64,000 nt of DNA from Bugula neritina (lineage: Eukaryota; Bryozoa; Gymnolaemata; Cheilostomatida; Bugulidae). This document shows positions 25,216-37,600 of this stretch, one piece after another. The notes beneath the pieces were generated by a model. That model saw only the letters and a program-made list of their open reading frames with translations, made no database searches and was not told the DNA's origin. The position numbers and the translations under genes are program-made. Positions within the stretch are counted from its first letter, which is position 1; each line of letters starts with the position of its first letter. The stretch covers positions 29,686,004 through 29,750,003 of the forward strand of contig OZ037765.1 of the NCBI GenBank assembly GCA_964035545.1, written 5' to 3'.

Positions 25216-25820
25216 TGCAGCAAAACGCAGCTTGTTTTATTTGCTGATAAGAAATTATTATTTTTATGACAAATGGCACATATGAAAAAAGTACATGCCT
25301 ATATGATCTTTGATTAAGGCAACCCAAGATCATTTTTTTAATGGGTGGCTTAAATAATACCATATAATATATTTTAAATTATAGGAAACCTTTAAGGTAT
25401 TTCTTCTGTAATTATAACTGAGCTTAATTGACTTTAGAGTCATTATATTAAGATAGTATAAAAATATGCATTTTAACCAATAGCATTGTTTTAACAACCA
25501 AATTGCTTATGTATATAATTTATAGTTCAGCCTAAATTTATTGGCAAAGCTCAATTGTACACATTTAAAATATTATCTTCCGGAGTCCAGACCAACTTGC
25601 TCATTCTTCTCATTACTTTTTTGTAAAAGTAGTTATTATAATAAAAATCGTGAAGAAAATCTTTGTCAGACACAGATTTACTTATAATTCGGCTTTTTTA
25701 TAGCTGATCAATGATAATGTTTGCCTTATAACTAAAAAACCCATTCCTTTGCTTGTTTTCTTCCATATAGTCCACTTTTTTCAGATTTTTTCACAAGAAA
25801 ATCACTAGAATTAAACTCAG

Positions 25821-26200
25821 AGAAGTAAAAAAAACATCTATGATTATCTGCAAAAGTTTTTGCTTGTATATATAATAAACTAGCTTCAATAATTTCAAGA
25901 TAATATTTAATGGATTTGGACAAAGTTGTGGGTAAACAACTCCTATAAAATTTTAAAGCGCTTTCGTGACCAACTGGGTGGACAGAAAAATTTAGAGTTT
26001 TTATAACAGAAAGTGAAAAAAGTATCTATAACTATCAGCAAAATAATTTTGCTTATATAAAATAAATTAGTTTTAATAGTTCCAAGATATTTAGCCGATT
26101 CACAAAAACGTTAAGAGAAGACAACTCCTGATTCTTTTTAAAAGTTTGAGGCGCTTTTGTGGCTAACTGAGTGCACAGAACAGTCTAGAGTTTTTACAGA
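25821..26200. repeat. Diverged tandem duplication, unit about 187 bp
   Basis: Unit 1 starts near 25821 (agaagtaaaaaaaacatcta) and unit 2 near 26008 (agaaagtgaaaaaagtatct). Both contain tgcttatataa-like, aacaactcct, gcgctttcgtg/gcgcttttgtg and tttagagttttta blocks in the same order. Identity is well below 80 percent, so the duplication is old. It is probably a piece of a dispersed repeat. Confidence 0.6.
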
Positions 26201-27600
26201 TTAATTAGGACCCTAAAAACTTTCCATTTCTAAAAAATTGCGTAGCCAGCCCTCAGAGTGTAGTGAGTGAGAGATAATTGGAGGTTACTTCTAGACTACC
26301 AGTGTTGGTGGTAAAGCATATGTATATAATCATAAGTTATACTTATATGTAATTGGCTGTAATTAATTTCTGTTAAATATTTTTAGTTCATTCATTATCA
26401 ATTGAAAAATTTTGAACCCTCATGTGTTTGAAATAACAATTATGACAAAACTTATAAAAAAAAGCTTTTAATTACCACAGTTTTTGTTCAGTTTCCTAAA
26501 TTGTCAATTTTAATAATTTATTAAATACAAGGCACACTATACAGTGTAAAAAAGTTTAGTTTTATACAATTCATAAAACAACTCCTTCTACATGACATAT
26601 TAAAGTTAGATATTTAGCTGAAATGCAAATAGAGAAAGATGCAGTTATAATAGTACATCTTTCATGCATCTAAAGTCTAAACAATACGAAAGCCTTACTC
26701 TAGTCTACAATATCATAAATTGTAAAATGAACTAAACTTGACTTGAGCAATTTTTTTATATTTTGACTTTTGTTAAATAAACCTTTCAACATTGATGTAC
26801 AACAGCAGCTAGCTAAATAGTTCTGCTAATAATAATTTAATCAAAAAATTACTAGCCATAAAACACTAAATACCTTATGTTATAGCCAAATGAATAAGGC
26901 TTTAATTACCAAAGCACCTAAATTTATATAGCAGTGACATTTTGTAAATGCTAACTATAAATATTTTTGTTCTAGCAATGTTCCAATAAATATTTTTTTA
27001 TAAAAGTATATACATGTAAATTTGTAATTTAGATTTTCTATTATGTTATTAACTGTACTAACTTTTGTCTGTTGTGGCTGGGCACTTTTCACTTTAAACT
27101 ACAAATGTTACTTTGGTGTATTTCTAACGTAAAGATTATGTAGATTTTATTACATAAGAAGGCAAATTTAATTTTAATAGAAACAATAATACTTTAAAAA
27201 AAACATAAAAAGATGACATTTATTTACACTAAATTTAATCTTCCTACCATAATACTGGTTAAATTTGGTACATGCAATTCAAGTATCCTAATAAATCAAA
27301 AAGGCTAGGTGGCTATAATCTGATTGACAAAAATATAGCAGCTTGGTTCATATTTAGTTTTATTATTACTTTTTCATCATCTTGTGGCACAACATTAATG
27401 CTGAATCAAATTTGTAATCATGCATGGTTTTGTGTTTTCTGCACAAGTTTTATCACATCACTCTGGGAACATTCTCACAAGCTGGACTGCATTCATGCAG
27501 AGTTATCATATTTTCTTGAAAGAAAAGTAGCGCGTGTTTGCCCATGCATGGTAATATAAACATCATCTATATATTGGATCATAAAACCTGTTTATTATCA
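26200..27600. other. Intergenic DNA, no gene recognised
   Basis: AT-rich. A 95-codon open frame at 27272-27559 has no recognisable domain and no splice context, and I do not call it. Confidence 0.5.
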
Positions 27601-27624
27601 TAATAATATTATAGTGCAAAGCTA

Positions 27625-27682
27625 CCCATTGCCGAAAAGCACGTGTTGGCCATTCGCTTCCAGGCTCTGAAGGTCTGCAAAA
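27625..27682 (+). promoter_or_regulatory. Possible CAD 5' non-coding exon with E-box
   Basis: A short island of higher GC content holds CACGTG at 27640-27645 and ends in CTGCAAAAG before GTAACA, a plausible donor. A matching acceptor (TTTCAATTGTAG, ending 28850) lies 27 nt before the CAD ATG. Mammalian CAD is a known E-box/Myc target. CACGTG occurs about eight times in this window, so the site alone is weak evidence. Confidence 0.3.
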
Positions 27683-27879
27683 GGTAACAACTTTTACTGA
27701 CACTTTTGATATTTCTATTTAGCTGATTACAGCTCTACCACTTTCCCTATTACTGTTTAAACTGTTCCATCACTTCTAAAGCTTAAGATTGAGTATGGCC
27801 ATAGGCAATGGCATAACTAAATTTTGCACTTTCATTTTGACTTGGTCAGTTGGTGGTTTTGAGTTGGTCTTTGACTTAC

Positions 27880-28100
27880 AACAGTTAGTGTTAGTGTTAG
27901 TGTTACTGTTAGTGTTAGTGTTAGTGTTACATTTACTGACATGGAGCTAGTCTTACAGTCACTGTTAGATTTAAATGTCAACAGTTTGAGTTACTACTAA
28001 CTGATAGTGATAGTATTAGTTTTACTATAGAATTAGAATAGACATACTCATACTCATAGTAATAGTTACTGATAGTTTTAACTCTATTTCTGGTTTTAGT
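27880..28100. repeat. (TTAGTG)n hexamer array and degenerate continuation
   Basis: CAGTTAGTGTTAGTGTTAGT continues as TTAGTG/TTACTG hexamers to about 27930, the most regular member of the period-6 series. It then decays into tagtgatagtattagtttta-type sequence. Confidence 0.8.
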
Positions 28101-28877
28101 GGTGTGAGTTTAACAATAACTATAAATTGATATTAATATTATTGTTATAATTTGAATTATATTTAAAATGATATTATGTTTATAATACTACTACTAATAG
28201 TAATACTATAAATACAAGTAAATTTGATGTATATGTTATTTTTCATTTAATTTATTTATTAGAACCACTATGATTATAATTCATTAAAATAATGAAACAC
28301 AAAAAATAATGTTTTTTTCACCATGTAACTATAAGTATAAATTTAGGAGATAATGATGTAATTTGGCTTTAGTAACTGTAGGATTATGATAAAGATGTTT
28401 TATTGTGCAAAGAGCATGTTAACTTGTGGAGTAGTAGGCTACAGTAAAGGGTGAAGTCAGTATACACATAAAACACTGGCTATTTACCTAAAAGCTGTTC
28501 ATAGATTTTTTTCTGAAAGCTTGTATATAGCTACAATGCTACAATACAATACTTAAGCAAAACATAAAACACCAATTTGCAAAATATCTTTTTACTGTGA
28601 TCAACAAAAATACATGCACTGTGGAATGATTATACTACAATAATAGGATTAGCCTTAAGTGTATGTTGAAGGTACAGTATTTTTTTAGATTTATCCTCAA
28701 CTTTAATCTGAATCTGCCTTTTAGAAAGAGGAAGTTGAACTTGCCTCTACTTAGTTAACAGTGAAAGTTGAAACGCTGGCAAAAGAGCTTAAAATTTTTA
28801 GCCAGACTGTTGAAAAGTTTTAGGTTTGATTTTTGATATTTCAATTGTAGATATTTGTGTGGCCAGGTAATAGCAAC

Positions 28878-31800
28878 ATGTGTAGGCAAACTTCAGAGAT
28901 TCATTCAAAAGCTCGGCTAATCTTGAACGATGGCACTGTTTTTCATGGCTATGCATTTGGCTGCTGTAAAAGCACTGCTGGAGAAGTTGGTAGGTTAAAG
29001 GTTTGAATCTAAAAGATATTATGTTTATATTGTGAATTAATTTAAGACAGGCCAACTGTTACTTTTAATTTTTTCCGATTATTTTTCATTAGATGTGTTG
29101 TAAACAAACTGTTTTAAAGAGTCAAAATCTGTATGAAAATTTTGCCCATTTGACACTTTGGTTGTATATCACATATATAAGCGCTAGCTTAACAATGTCA
29201 TCTCTGAAATTGATAAGCAGGTTTTATTGAACTAGAGAAATTTAAACTGACTAAATTACACCCAAAATTTCTTCATATAATTTATAAATGCTCAATATTT
29301 TTCAATGTGGTTTTTATAAACAATGTAAAAATGAAATTACTGTTCCAGTGTTTCAGACTGGAATGGTTGGTTACCCAGAATCCTTGACTGACCCGTCGTA
29401 TGCTAAGCAGCTGCTGGTGCTGACCTACCCTCTCATTGGTAACTACGGTGTGCCAGGTGATGAGTACGACTCACTCAGTCTTCACCGTCACTTTGAGTCA
29501 TCTAAGATACAGGCTTCTGGTCTGGTAATATCTGAGCTGTGCACAAAGTACAGTCACTGGAAAGCTGTCAAGCCTCTAGACGCCTGGCTCTCTGAACATA
29601 ACGTCACTGGAATTTATGGTGAGTCATTCTAGGAGTCATCTCATTGGCCACAGTTAACTTCTTCACCATAAAAAGTGAGATAGTGAGTGAAGCAGTTTGT
29701 GTGTTTTGCTAGAATAATAGTAAATGCAGTACAGTGCTCCCTCCATATCTCAATAAGCTGAGGGTCCTGAAACTTCAATTCGTGACATGGTAGAATACCA
29801 AATTTAGCTCACTGATTAAATTAGGCCATTTTGCCCTTATAAACACATACATAACTCACAAAAGGGGGGGTTTGAGCCCTTCAGGTAACCTATGGGATTT
29901 GGTGAGAAAGGGACCTGCCAGACTGTAAAGGGAGCACTGTATAACATTGAGGAATTATGTTATGTAACATGGTCATAATCACCTTTGCAGAGCCTTGTCC
30001 AAATGTTATTTTGGAATGAAAACATTATTTACTAGTTTCAGAAGTTGTACTAGCAGAAACTTTATTTGTTGCATGAAAATCTAAATTATTTGCTATTGGC
30101 CCACTTTAAAGGAAACATTGTAGATTAGCAATAATTCAACATAGTTGTAGTGTTATATAACACTGAAACAATTGGATAGAAATGAATAGTTTGCCCTAGG
30201 CTCTAGCAACTAGTTCTAATCTAGTGAGTGGTTAAGTGGTATCGAATTCTGTGGTCAGCATATCTCTACGAAGTCTTGTACTGAACTTGCTTTACTGAAC
30301 TGTTCACAGGGCTGTTTTTCTTCATTACATAACGTAGTGCTTTAAGAATAAACTAGATTCTAAAATGTTGATGTATTTCAATATAACATGAGAGTAAAGA
30401 TGTGTCTATGCTTTACATAGATTTTATTCAAAACTCAACAGTTATATCGTTATGGAGCCATTCTGACTGTTGAAATACAGTTAAAATAAAACAACAATTT
30501 TGATGCGTTTTCACTTCTTTGCTATGAGTTAGATTTTAGTTATACTTACCTGTTATACCTGTGCTTTGTTTCTAGGTATTGATACTCGAGAGTTGACCAA
30601 GAAGATTCGAGAACATGGTACCATGTTGGGCAAGGTTTGTTGTCAGAAAAGATGATTGTTTCTACACTAACATACAAATATAGTTATATATCTGACTCCA
30701 GCTGTACTAATAAGTTATCATGTGTTAGCAAACTGTAAATTTTTGTATTTTCTTTTTTAGTAATTAGGAATTTTGTCACGTATTCCCTGAAAATAAATTT
30801 GTTCTTGCATATTTTTCAAATTTTGGCATCGAGACTTTTAAACTGAGTCTATTTGTTCACGTCTCTGTACTAAAACCTGTTTGGTAAGATCTAGCTTAAC
30901 GGTGCTTTTCCAGGCCAGTGTATCTATGCAGTAATTTTTGTCCAAGATTCAGGAAACTTATATTTCAAAATCCAATTTACCGTAAATTTCTTTATAAATT
31001 GCAAATTACTAAATTCTGTTTGGTTTTGCATTGGGAAATCTTATAATTTTATCAAGTGCTACGTGCATGATTGATTTAAGTTTTAATATTTAAATAAGAA
31101 TAATACTAATAAATGATAAGATGTTGTGAATTGTATAATGACTTGTCTGGGATGCAGATTGTAGTGGGAGATGAGGATGAAGCAAAAGTAGACTTTGTTG
31201 ATCCAAACATTGAAAATCTAGTCTCTGCCGTCTCTTGTAAGGTAATTATGGCAGCAGTGAAAGTAGTAATTGTTGTTTATGGCTGATCCCTATGTTCCCA
31301 TGTTTCATTCTCATGGTTTGAATGGATCTGTAAGAAATGGTGCTCATAGAAATGAATGATTGCTCAATGGATTTATGGATTTCACCTATGGTTGTTGTTT
31401 TATTAAGTTACGCTGTCCCCTTACATTAAAGAAAAATCATTGCATAATGTATGGTACTGGAATGGAGCACAAGTTAAGCATCATTTGAATAAAATATTAT
31501 TCCCTCATCTGATGAATAATAGAAAGAAGTGTAAATATTATGAAGTACTCAAACTGTTGCAGTTGGTTTGAATGTTTTGTTTACATCAGTTTCCACTCTT
31601 TCTGTCAGTAAACAAAGGAAATGTTTTCTTCAGACTTCTAAAGTGTATAACAGCAGTGGTAAGTATTCTATACTCGCTGTGGATTGTGGTATCAAGAACA
31701 ATCAGATAAGATGTCTTGCAAACAGAGGTGCTAAAGTGACTGTTGTACCTTGGGATTACGATTTTATTGAACAAGGTAATGTGGTTTACCTCTTGTATAG

Positions 31801-34654
31801 CAGTCATATCATAATAACCTTTGTTTTACAAGTTTCTTATGAGAACATATCTTGTTTTGTTAGGTTTATAATCTAAAATACAGGCTGTTCTCAATTTCTA
31901 CACATATCTCTGGTTTATATTCCCAAGTTTCAGTGGCTTTTTCTATTCCAGTTTCAGTTGTTGAATCATAACTTCACTCTAGTCCCACTTGTAAATTGTG
32001 TAAACTTGTGTTTCTTTTTATGCTTACAGTGATTTTACAGATAAAATGATATACAATTTATTTACAAAAGTTTTAAGCATTGCCTTCCTTATTGAATACT
32101 GGGCAAACTTACTCATTAACATTGCACTAATTTTTTCTCAATTTAAATCTTTATATGTCATCGGAAATATAAGCTAAAGTATTTACATTTATACCTTATA
32201 CTTTCGGGAGCAGCCGTTAAAATAAAAACTTTTACTATCAGGAGTTCTTGTGAGTTATTGCTATTTATACTGGAGCAGTACTACTATAGAGTTGTTTCTT
32301 CTCCTTCACAGAATACGACGGACTGTTTATCAGCAACGGGCCAGGTGACCCGGTGGTCTGCTCTAAGACAGTTGACAACATCAGAAAGGCACTCAACCTG
32401 AAGAAACCTATATTTGGTATCTGTTTGGGACATCAGCTGCTTGCCAGAGCTGCTGGATGCCAGACGTACAAGCTGCCGTGAGTTTGTCACAAATACAACT
32501 GTGTTTGCAGCATCTGATAACTTCTAGTACATTGTTTATATTCAAAGTTGCAACTGCTACTTTGTTCTAATGTTATAGCATAGCCAGGACATAGAAATTA
32601 GAGTTTAGTTCTCAAGTGTTGTGGTGAACGAGTGATGGCCAATTTGCTTTTTGTGGGGTAACTAACTAGTTACCTATCACCTGTTACTTATCCAATTAGT
32701 TTCTGTAAAAGTGTTGCTGCTGATTAAGAACATGCTGGTCACAGTTTTCTTACCTGTTTTGAATATTTGAAGCATATTCATTCATACACAGATCATTGAA
32801 AGTTCCTCCATGATGTCAAATTTTGAATCCATCTTATGTTTTCTCATTTAAATGTGTCTCTCTTCACTTGTGTGACATACTTTATTGAAACAAATGTATG
32901 AGGTTATGCACATAGCATAGCTGAATACGTTCTCTGTTTATCATGGATTTTAGCTCAGTTGGCCACTGTGTGTTTGTAGGTATGGTAATCGAGGGCACAA
33001 CCAACCCTGTACCCACCTGTCTACTGGTCGTTGTTTCATCACCACACAGAATCACGGGTTTGCCGTAGACTCCTCTCAACTGCCTAGTGGCTGGAGCGAA
33101 CTGTTTGTCAATGAAAATGATAGAAGCAACGAAGGCATCGTACACGACTCCCTTCCATATTTTAGGTATTGCTGGGCCTGGTTATACTTGGCTCATTGTT
33201 TTTCATATAAACATAAAAGTTACAAGTTACATTATTTCACTTAGTCTTCAGACTGTGGTAAAAATAGATTAAGCTGATATATTATGATTTATTAAATGAT
33301 GTGCTGGGATGACACTTAGACAAGCTCATTAATTTTATCTCTTGACAAGTATACTTGAATTGAATATTGTTTACATCATTATGCTCCAACAAAGAACTTC
33401 AGTTTCATTATACTTTAACTGGTTATTCATCAAGTATTTGCAAATTATGCTAATGGTGTCTCTCTACCTTTTCTTCCTATTGCCTAGTGCTCATGAAAGA
33501 GTAGGACTACTGAACATGTCTCAAATATAATATACACATTAGTTTCTGGTAGTTGCCTTCTCGGCTGCTGATTTGTTTTGCATATCGGTTGACTACAATT
33601 CTAACTCAGCCTAGATTGGCCCAGAACTGGTTTAACACCTATAGCTGCCACCTAAGTTTCAAATTATGTTTGAAAACTCTTTAATGATAGACAACTCTTA
33701 CATTGCCGAAAATCTCAATTTCTGGATAGTTTTCTGAAAAAATTCTCACTTGGATAATATTGGATCTGCCATCTTGCTATATGTAATACCAGTAATAATG
33801 CTTTGTTGGAATAGGATACCTTGAAATAACATGGATTTCATTGCATGTCTGTTCATATAATGTTACATTTTCCATTTTAGCTTCTACTCTTAGCTGTGGT
33901 AGGTTAATTTTTCAAAGTGTTTGCTATAATTTGCTATTAGCATTGCTAGATTCTGCACAGGCTATGCTCAGTGTTTATATTCACAACAACTTTGCTGATT
34001 TTTGATCACATTTCTTTCAGCTTTGAGTTGTGCTTTGGTAGTTGATTCATTAGCTTTAGAGTTTCAGCATTTAATATCAACCATAAATTTAGGAGTTATT
34101 TTTTCAACTGCATTGAATGATTGTAAAGACTGACTGACCTGCCCTCTAGAATGCTCCTTATGTTGTGCTAATTTTAGCCTATGTGTGAAAGTAGCTGTAC
34201 TTTGCATGTTAGTTTTTACTATATAATCTGCTTACTGTGGATTTATTAAAGTAAAACATTTCTGCTTAAAGAATTTCTGGTGCTTTCCAAGCTTTTATTT
34301 TCCCCTACTTTTCCATAGGTAAAGATTATCAATTTAGGAACTGTTATAAACTTCCCAGTGTGTACGGTATTGTGAAAATTGTTTTTGGTGGTAAAAAGCA
34401 AATTTGTATTATTTACTTAAAATAATTAATTTTAATATGTCACTCAGTGAATTCGCCGCAACGTCTGCTCTATTGTGGGCCATATTAGTCCACCAGTTGT
34501 TATTCACATATAGTGTGCAGTTTCACCCGGAAGCAATGGGAGGACCTGAAGATTTGGAGGTTCTCTTTGATGTCTTCATCCAGCAAGTCCAGAGTTCAAA
34601 GTTTGGTGCTGAGACGGGCATCACAGTCAAGGAGAGACTGAATACTGCGTTGAG
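28878..34654 (+). other. CAD: CAD exons 1-8: glutamine amidotransferase module
   Basis: Exons 28878-28989, 29349-29618, 30576-30634, 31158-31241, 31634-31775, 32312-32477, 32980-33165 and 34514-34654 encode residues 1 to about 387. The class I glutaminase nucleophile lies in [10 protein letters not shown] (Cys260), and the His and Glu of the triad in VQFHPEA (His344, Glu346). [18 protein letters not shown] and [10 protein letters not shown] are typical small-subunit CPSase motifs. The module releases ammonia for the synthetase. Confidence 0.95.
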
Positions 34655-37600
34655 GTAGGATATTCTACGAGTTTCTGGGAAAATCAGAGAGTTTAATTGA
34701 ATTGTGAGCTACAAGTGGAGTTTATTGTTTAGGTTCGACACGCGGGAAGTTGTGAAGAGACTTTCCCCTAGAAAGGTCATTGTGTTGGGGTCTGGAGGTC
34801 TTTCTATTGGTCAGGCAGGAGAATTTGACTACTCTGGTTCTCAGGTAACTGGGATCTACCTTTTCTAATTAGTCGTACTTGCTGTCCAAATGTCATCTTA
34901 TCTAATTAGAGTTGTCTGCTAAAAATGGTGGACTGGAATACTGCACACAGATTCACATTGATGCATATACTTGTATGTTTTGGTTATTAGGCACTAAAAG
35001 CATTGAAGGAAGAAAACATCCAGACTATTCTTATAAATCCCAACATAGCCACTGTGCAGACGTCTAAAGGCATGGCCGACAAATGCTACTTCCTGCCGAT
35101 TACTGCTCACTATGTTTCTCAGGTGTGTTGGTCTCACCATTTCTAAGGAAATTGCTGCTGGAATCTTCTATGTTTCATGGTGTTTAAAGAATTTTTTCTT
35201 AAGAACAGCTTGCATTCAGCTGCATTTATATAAAAGCCTAGTTGATGAAGCCAAAAGTGTTACAGTGTTAATTTGCATGGTCCTTGTTAGTAATTTTAAG
35301 CCATCGCATTTAATTTGTTTGATGGAATTTAAAAACAAAACTTTCTGAAACTGCAGTTATGGTTACTTAGTTTAACGGACTGCCTTGTGTTTTTGTTAAA
35401 CAATTTTTTTACAGCTGCACCAGTGCTCTAGAAGGAATATCAACTGAAAGATTGAAAAGCAATATTTTCTCTTCATTTCTTCAATATCTCTTAAATATTA
35501 CCTCAAATATTTCTTTATGCTTTAGCAATTTAAAGAGCTAGCTTCGATACCTGCTTTAAACCACTGAGAGTAGCTCTATTATCTATGCTGTGTTCTTTAT
35601 TTCAATCCTTCTGTACTTCTTTTTGGAGCGTCAGGTTGAGGTTTCTTACCTACGAAATTTGTTTGTCAGGTGATAGATAGTGAGAGACCAGACAGCATAT
35701 TGCTGGCATTTGGCGGACAGACGGCTCTCAATTGTGGCATAGAGTTGTGGAAGTCTGGAGTGTTGGCCAAGTACAATGTGCGAGTGCTGGGTACGCAGAT
35801 CAACGTGATCGAATGGACGGAGGATAGAAAGGTGTTTGCGGAGAAAATGGCGGAGATTGGGGAGAGTGTTGCGCCGAGTGCAGCTGCTCACACTATTGAA
35901 GAAGTGAGTAAAGTCGCCTTTTCTGGTCATCGCTACGTGTTGATTAGAAGAATGCGTGACGTACTATGACTGATGTGTTGTGTGATATTTTACGTTCATT
36001 GTATGTTTTTCTGTGATGACGCTAAGGAAATCTGCTGTATTTTACAGAGAAAAAAGCAAGCAAGAATTTGTAGCGAGGAGAAAATTTTCTTATATTTAAA
36101 ATAATTTAATGTAAAGAAAATAGCTGTAGCCTAATAAGCAGAGTATACATGAACTTCATATGTTATTACCAGCAATCGGAGGGACTCTGTACACGTTCAG
36201 ATATGTTTTGGAAGTATTTGTAGAAAATAAATGTACCATCTCTTGATAGTGTATTTATTGTTTTGCCACAGTGTTATATGAATACTTATATTAGGTTGTA
36301 GCTGCTGCCAATAACCTTGGCTACCCGGTAATGATAAGGTCAGCGTTCACCTTGGGTGGTCTCGGGTCTGGGTTTGCTGACAATGAGGCGGAGCTTCGAG
36401 ATATGGCCGTCAGAGCGTTCAGTCACACCAACCAGGTGCTGGTCGATAAATCTCTTCGTGGCTGGAAGGAAGTTGAATATGAAGTGGTCAGAGATGCGTA
36501 TGACAACTGCATTACTGTAAGTCTATATGCTACTGTAAGTCACTCTGTATTAGTGTAAGTCACTCTGTACTAGTGTAAGTCACTCTGTACTAGTGTAAGT
36601 CACTCTGTACTAGTGTAAGTCACTCTGTATTAGTGTAAGTCACTCTGTATTAGTGTAAGTCACTCTGTATTAGTGTAAGTCACTCTGTACTAGTGTAAGT
36701 CACTCTGTATTAGTGTAAGTCACTCTGTATTAGTGTAAGTCACTCTGTATTAGTGTAAGTCACTCTGTACTAGTGTAAGTCACTCTGTATTAGTGTAAGT
36801 CACTCTGTATTAGTGTAAGTCACTCTGTATTAGTGTAAGTCACTCTGGGGGTTAGTGAATGCTTGCTTTACTATGGTTATTACTTAGGGTAAGTTCATAT
36901 GTAGAATTAAAAGGTAAGTTTGTAATATGTTCAGCAAGCTGTACTTTTAATAGCTGCTTTCAACATACGTATAAAATCATATTAGATTTATAAAACTGTA
37001 TGACTATAAGTTAAAAGTTACTGCTTGAGTAAAATTAGTGTATTAGTAATCTTGTGTTACTATCTCTCATAGATTTTAATTGACAGAAAAAGATTATAAA
37101 AATTGTAATATTCTGAGCATTATAGGTGTGTAACATGGAGAATATTGATCCTTTGGGTATTCACACCGGTGACTCTATAGTTGTGGCACCTAGTCAAACC
37201 CTCTCTAACCAAGAGTATAACATGCTGAGAACCACTGCTATCAAAGTTATCCGTCATCTGGGTGTTGTCGGAGAATGCAATATACAGTATGCCCTTTGCC
37301 CCACTAGTGAGCAGGTTGGTCCTTCTAATTACTCTACTGAATAATTCTTATATTAATTTATAACCAATGTTCTACAACTAACCTGATAAAGAGCAAGTGT
37401 AGTTTACTATATTTTTGTCAGTAAAAGAAACTTTCAACGAAACGAGTATATTGTTCATGGATATAGACGCAATCGTGGAGTGTTGATCTAAACAGATGCT
37501 TTTATTTCATTACCGTTACTAGTTTACGCTGGCCAAGAAATTAGGATACTAAACATATTTAGAATATTGTTTGTTTGCTGTTATTTTTAGATTCACCATA

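Noticed and set aside
27272-27559. 95-codon plus-strand ORF upstream of CAD
   Set aside because: No known domain, no signal or repeat pattern, and no splice context; length is possible by chance.
31508-31530. CTGATGA as a further hammerhead core
   Set aside because: No GAAA/AAAA strand and no helix II at the right spacing; a chance occurrence. The same holds for the minus-strand CTGATGA near 23815.
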